A DNA stretch of 64,000 nt from positions 14,478,853 through 14,542,852 of the forward strand of contig CM042087.1 in the NCBI GenBank assembly GCA_023512835.1. Reading direction: 5' to 3'. Shown here one piece after another: positions 63,654-64,000 of the stretch. Both the position numbers and the translations under genes were made by a program. The first letter of the stretch is position 1, and each line of letters starts with the position of its first letter. The notes beneath the pieces are model-generated. The model worked only from the letters and a program-made list of their open reading frames with translations, was not told the origin of the DNA and made no database searches. This DNA is from Taxillus chinensis. Its lineage: Eukaryota; Streptophyta; Magnoliopsida; Santalales; Loranthaceae.

Positions 63654-64000
63654 GGAACAAGCTACAACTCTCCCGCATCCATACACGCCAAAATATCCAT
63701 AATTCCAACATGCCCCTTTGGAAAAAGATGTTTAGAACAACAAAACCAAGGTGACGGTACAAAAATATGGTTGCACGCCATAATGCACGTCATATCCCCA
63801 TATGACGTGCACCTCCAAAAGCTTTGAAATTCTACCCCAAACTTCCTAGGATCATGTAGAAGACAGGCAAACCAAAATCCCCTTGCACGTCATATCCCCA
63901 TATGACGTGCATTGTCACATGCACCTCCCGAAAGTCCCCTCTTCGGCTCATCTCTTACCTCAAACTTGTGCATCAACATTCAAGGTGTTTTAGCTAAAGT

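Larger units (their letters stand above)
62293..64000 (-). repeat. Tekay-4 LTR (continues past window end)
   Basis: The plus strand starts TGTCACACCCTGG, as in Tekay-1. It contains a four-unit 36-bp VNTR (62821-62957), a CT-rich run (63495-63512), TATATAAA on the minus strand at 63574-63581, palindromes at 63598-63613 and 63632-63653, and perfect inverted repeats at 63784-63811 and 63884-63911. With a family LTR length of about 1.74 kb it should end about 40 bp past the window. Whether it is a solo LTR or one end of an element is unknown. Confidence 0.88.

Noticed and set aside
1..64000. A new defence, toxin or metabolic gene system
   Set aside because: Every region with coding signal could be assigned to retrotransposon gag, pol or Ogre ORF1. 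The rest is LTR, UTR or low-complexity sequence.

Overview
The window is plant nuclear DNA built almost wholly of nested LTR retrotransposons. I see no host gene, no structural RNA gene, no CRISPR array and no bacterial feature. Lineage-diagnostic domains (Athila, Tekay/Del chromovirus, Ogre/Tat, Ty1/copia), primer-binding sites (PBS) that match plant tRNA-Asp, tRNA-iMet and tRNA-Arg, and LTRs of about 1.3 to 2.2 kb (one enlarged by an insertion) point to a seed plant with a large, repeat-rich genome. I cannot name the species. All coding regions are decayed by stops and frameshifts. I use my own labels for the elements below.

Left cluster (1-29283). Athila-1 (minus; its 5' LTR is 5456-7194 and its 3' end lies outside the window) sits in the 3' UTR of Tekay-2 (plus). 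Tekay-2 survives only as pieces arranged 3'UTR-LTR-3'UTR-LTR (7195-7726, 16740-20141). Tekay-1 (minus, 7727-16739) is nested in the first of those LTRs. It is the only element here with both LTRs and every standard domain inside one block. Tekay-2 abuts a truncated copia gag, Copia-1 (minus, 20142-24533). The 5' LTR of Copia-1 holds a solo chromovirus-like LTR (22352-24149). Copia-1 in turn interrupts Ogre-1 (minus, 24534 to about 29283), which retains its 5' LTR, PBS and the extra ORF1.

Middle (29284-32425). This holds a degraded RNase H-integrase fragment of another Ty3/gypsy lineage, an unassigned promoter-like stretch, and LTR-Z (plus) with its PBS.

Right cluster (32426-64000). Tekay-3 (plus) runs from 32426 to 62292. 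Its 5' LTR was split by Athila-2 (plus, 32651-56331). The gag of Athila-2 was split by a solo copia LTR (35058-36408, perfect GTTAG duplication). Its protease region was split by Ogre-2 (plus, 37884-52907, perfect GTACT duplication). Ogre-2 is the richest element: ORF1 (DUF7745-like plus coiled coil), gag, protease with a G-patch-like tail, a probable GT-AG intron, RT, two RNase H domains and integrase. Tekay-3 ends where a minus-strand Tekay-4 LTR (62293 to the window end) is inserted.

Most unusual observation: the U3 promoter regions of Athila and Tekay LTRs, two deeply separated Ty3/gypsy lineages, carry the same module. It has a tail of common sequence, pairs of long inverted repeats whose arms differ between families yet stay complementary, and an ACGT-core palindrome set about 10-70 bp upstream of the TATA box. 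Independently, a Tekay LTR and a copia LTR share an exact 18-mer within U3 tandem arrays. Promoter modules seem to move between retrotransposon families in this genome.
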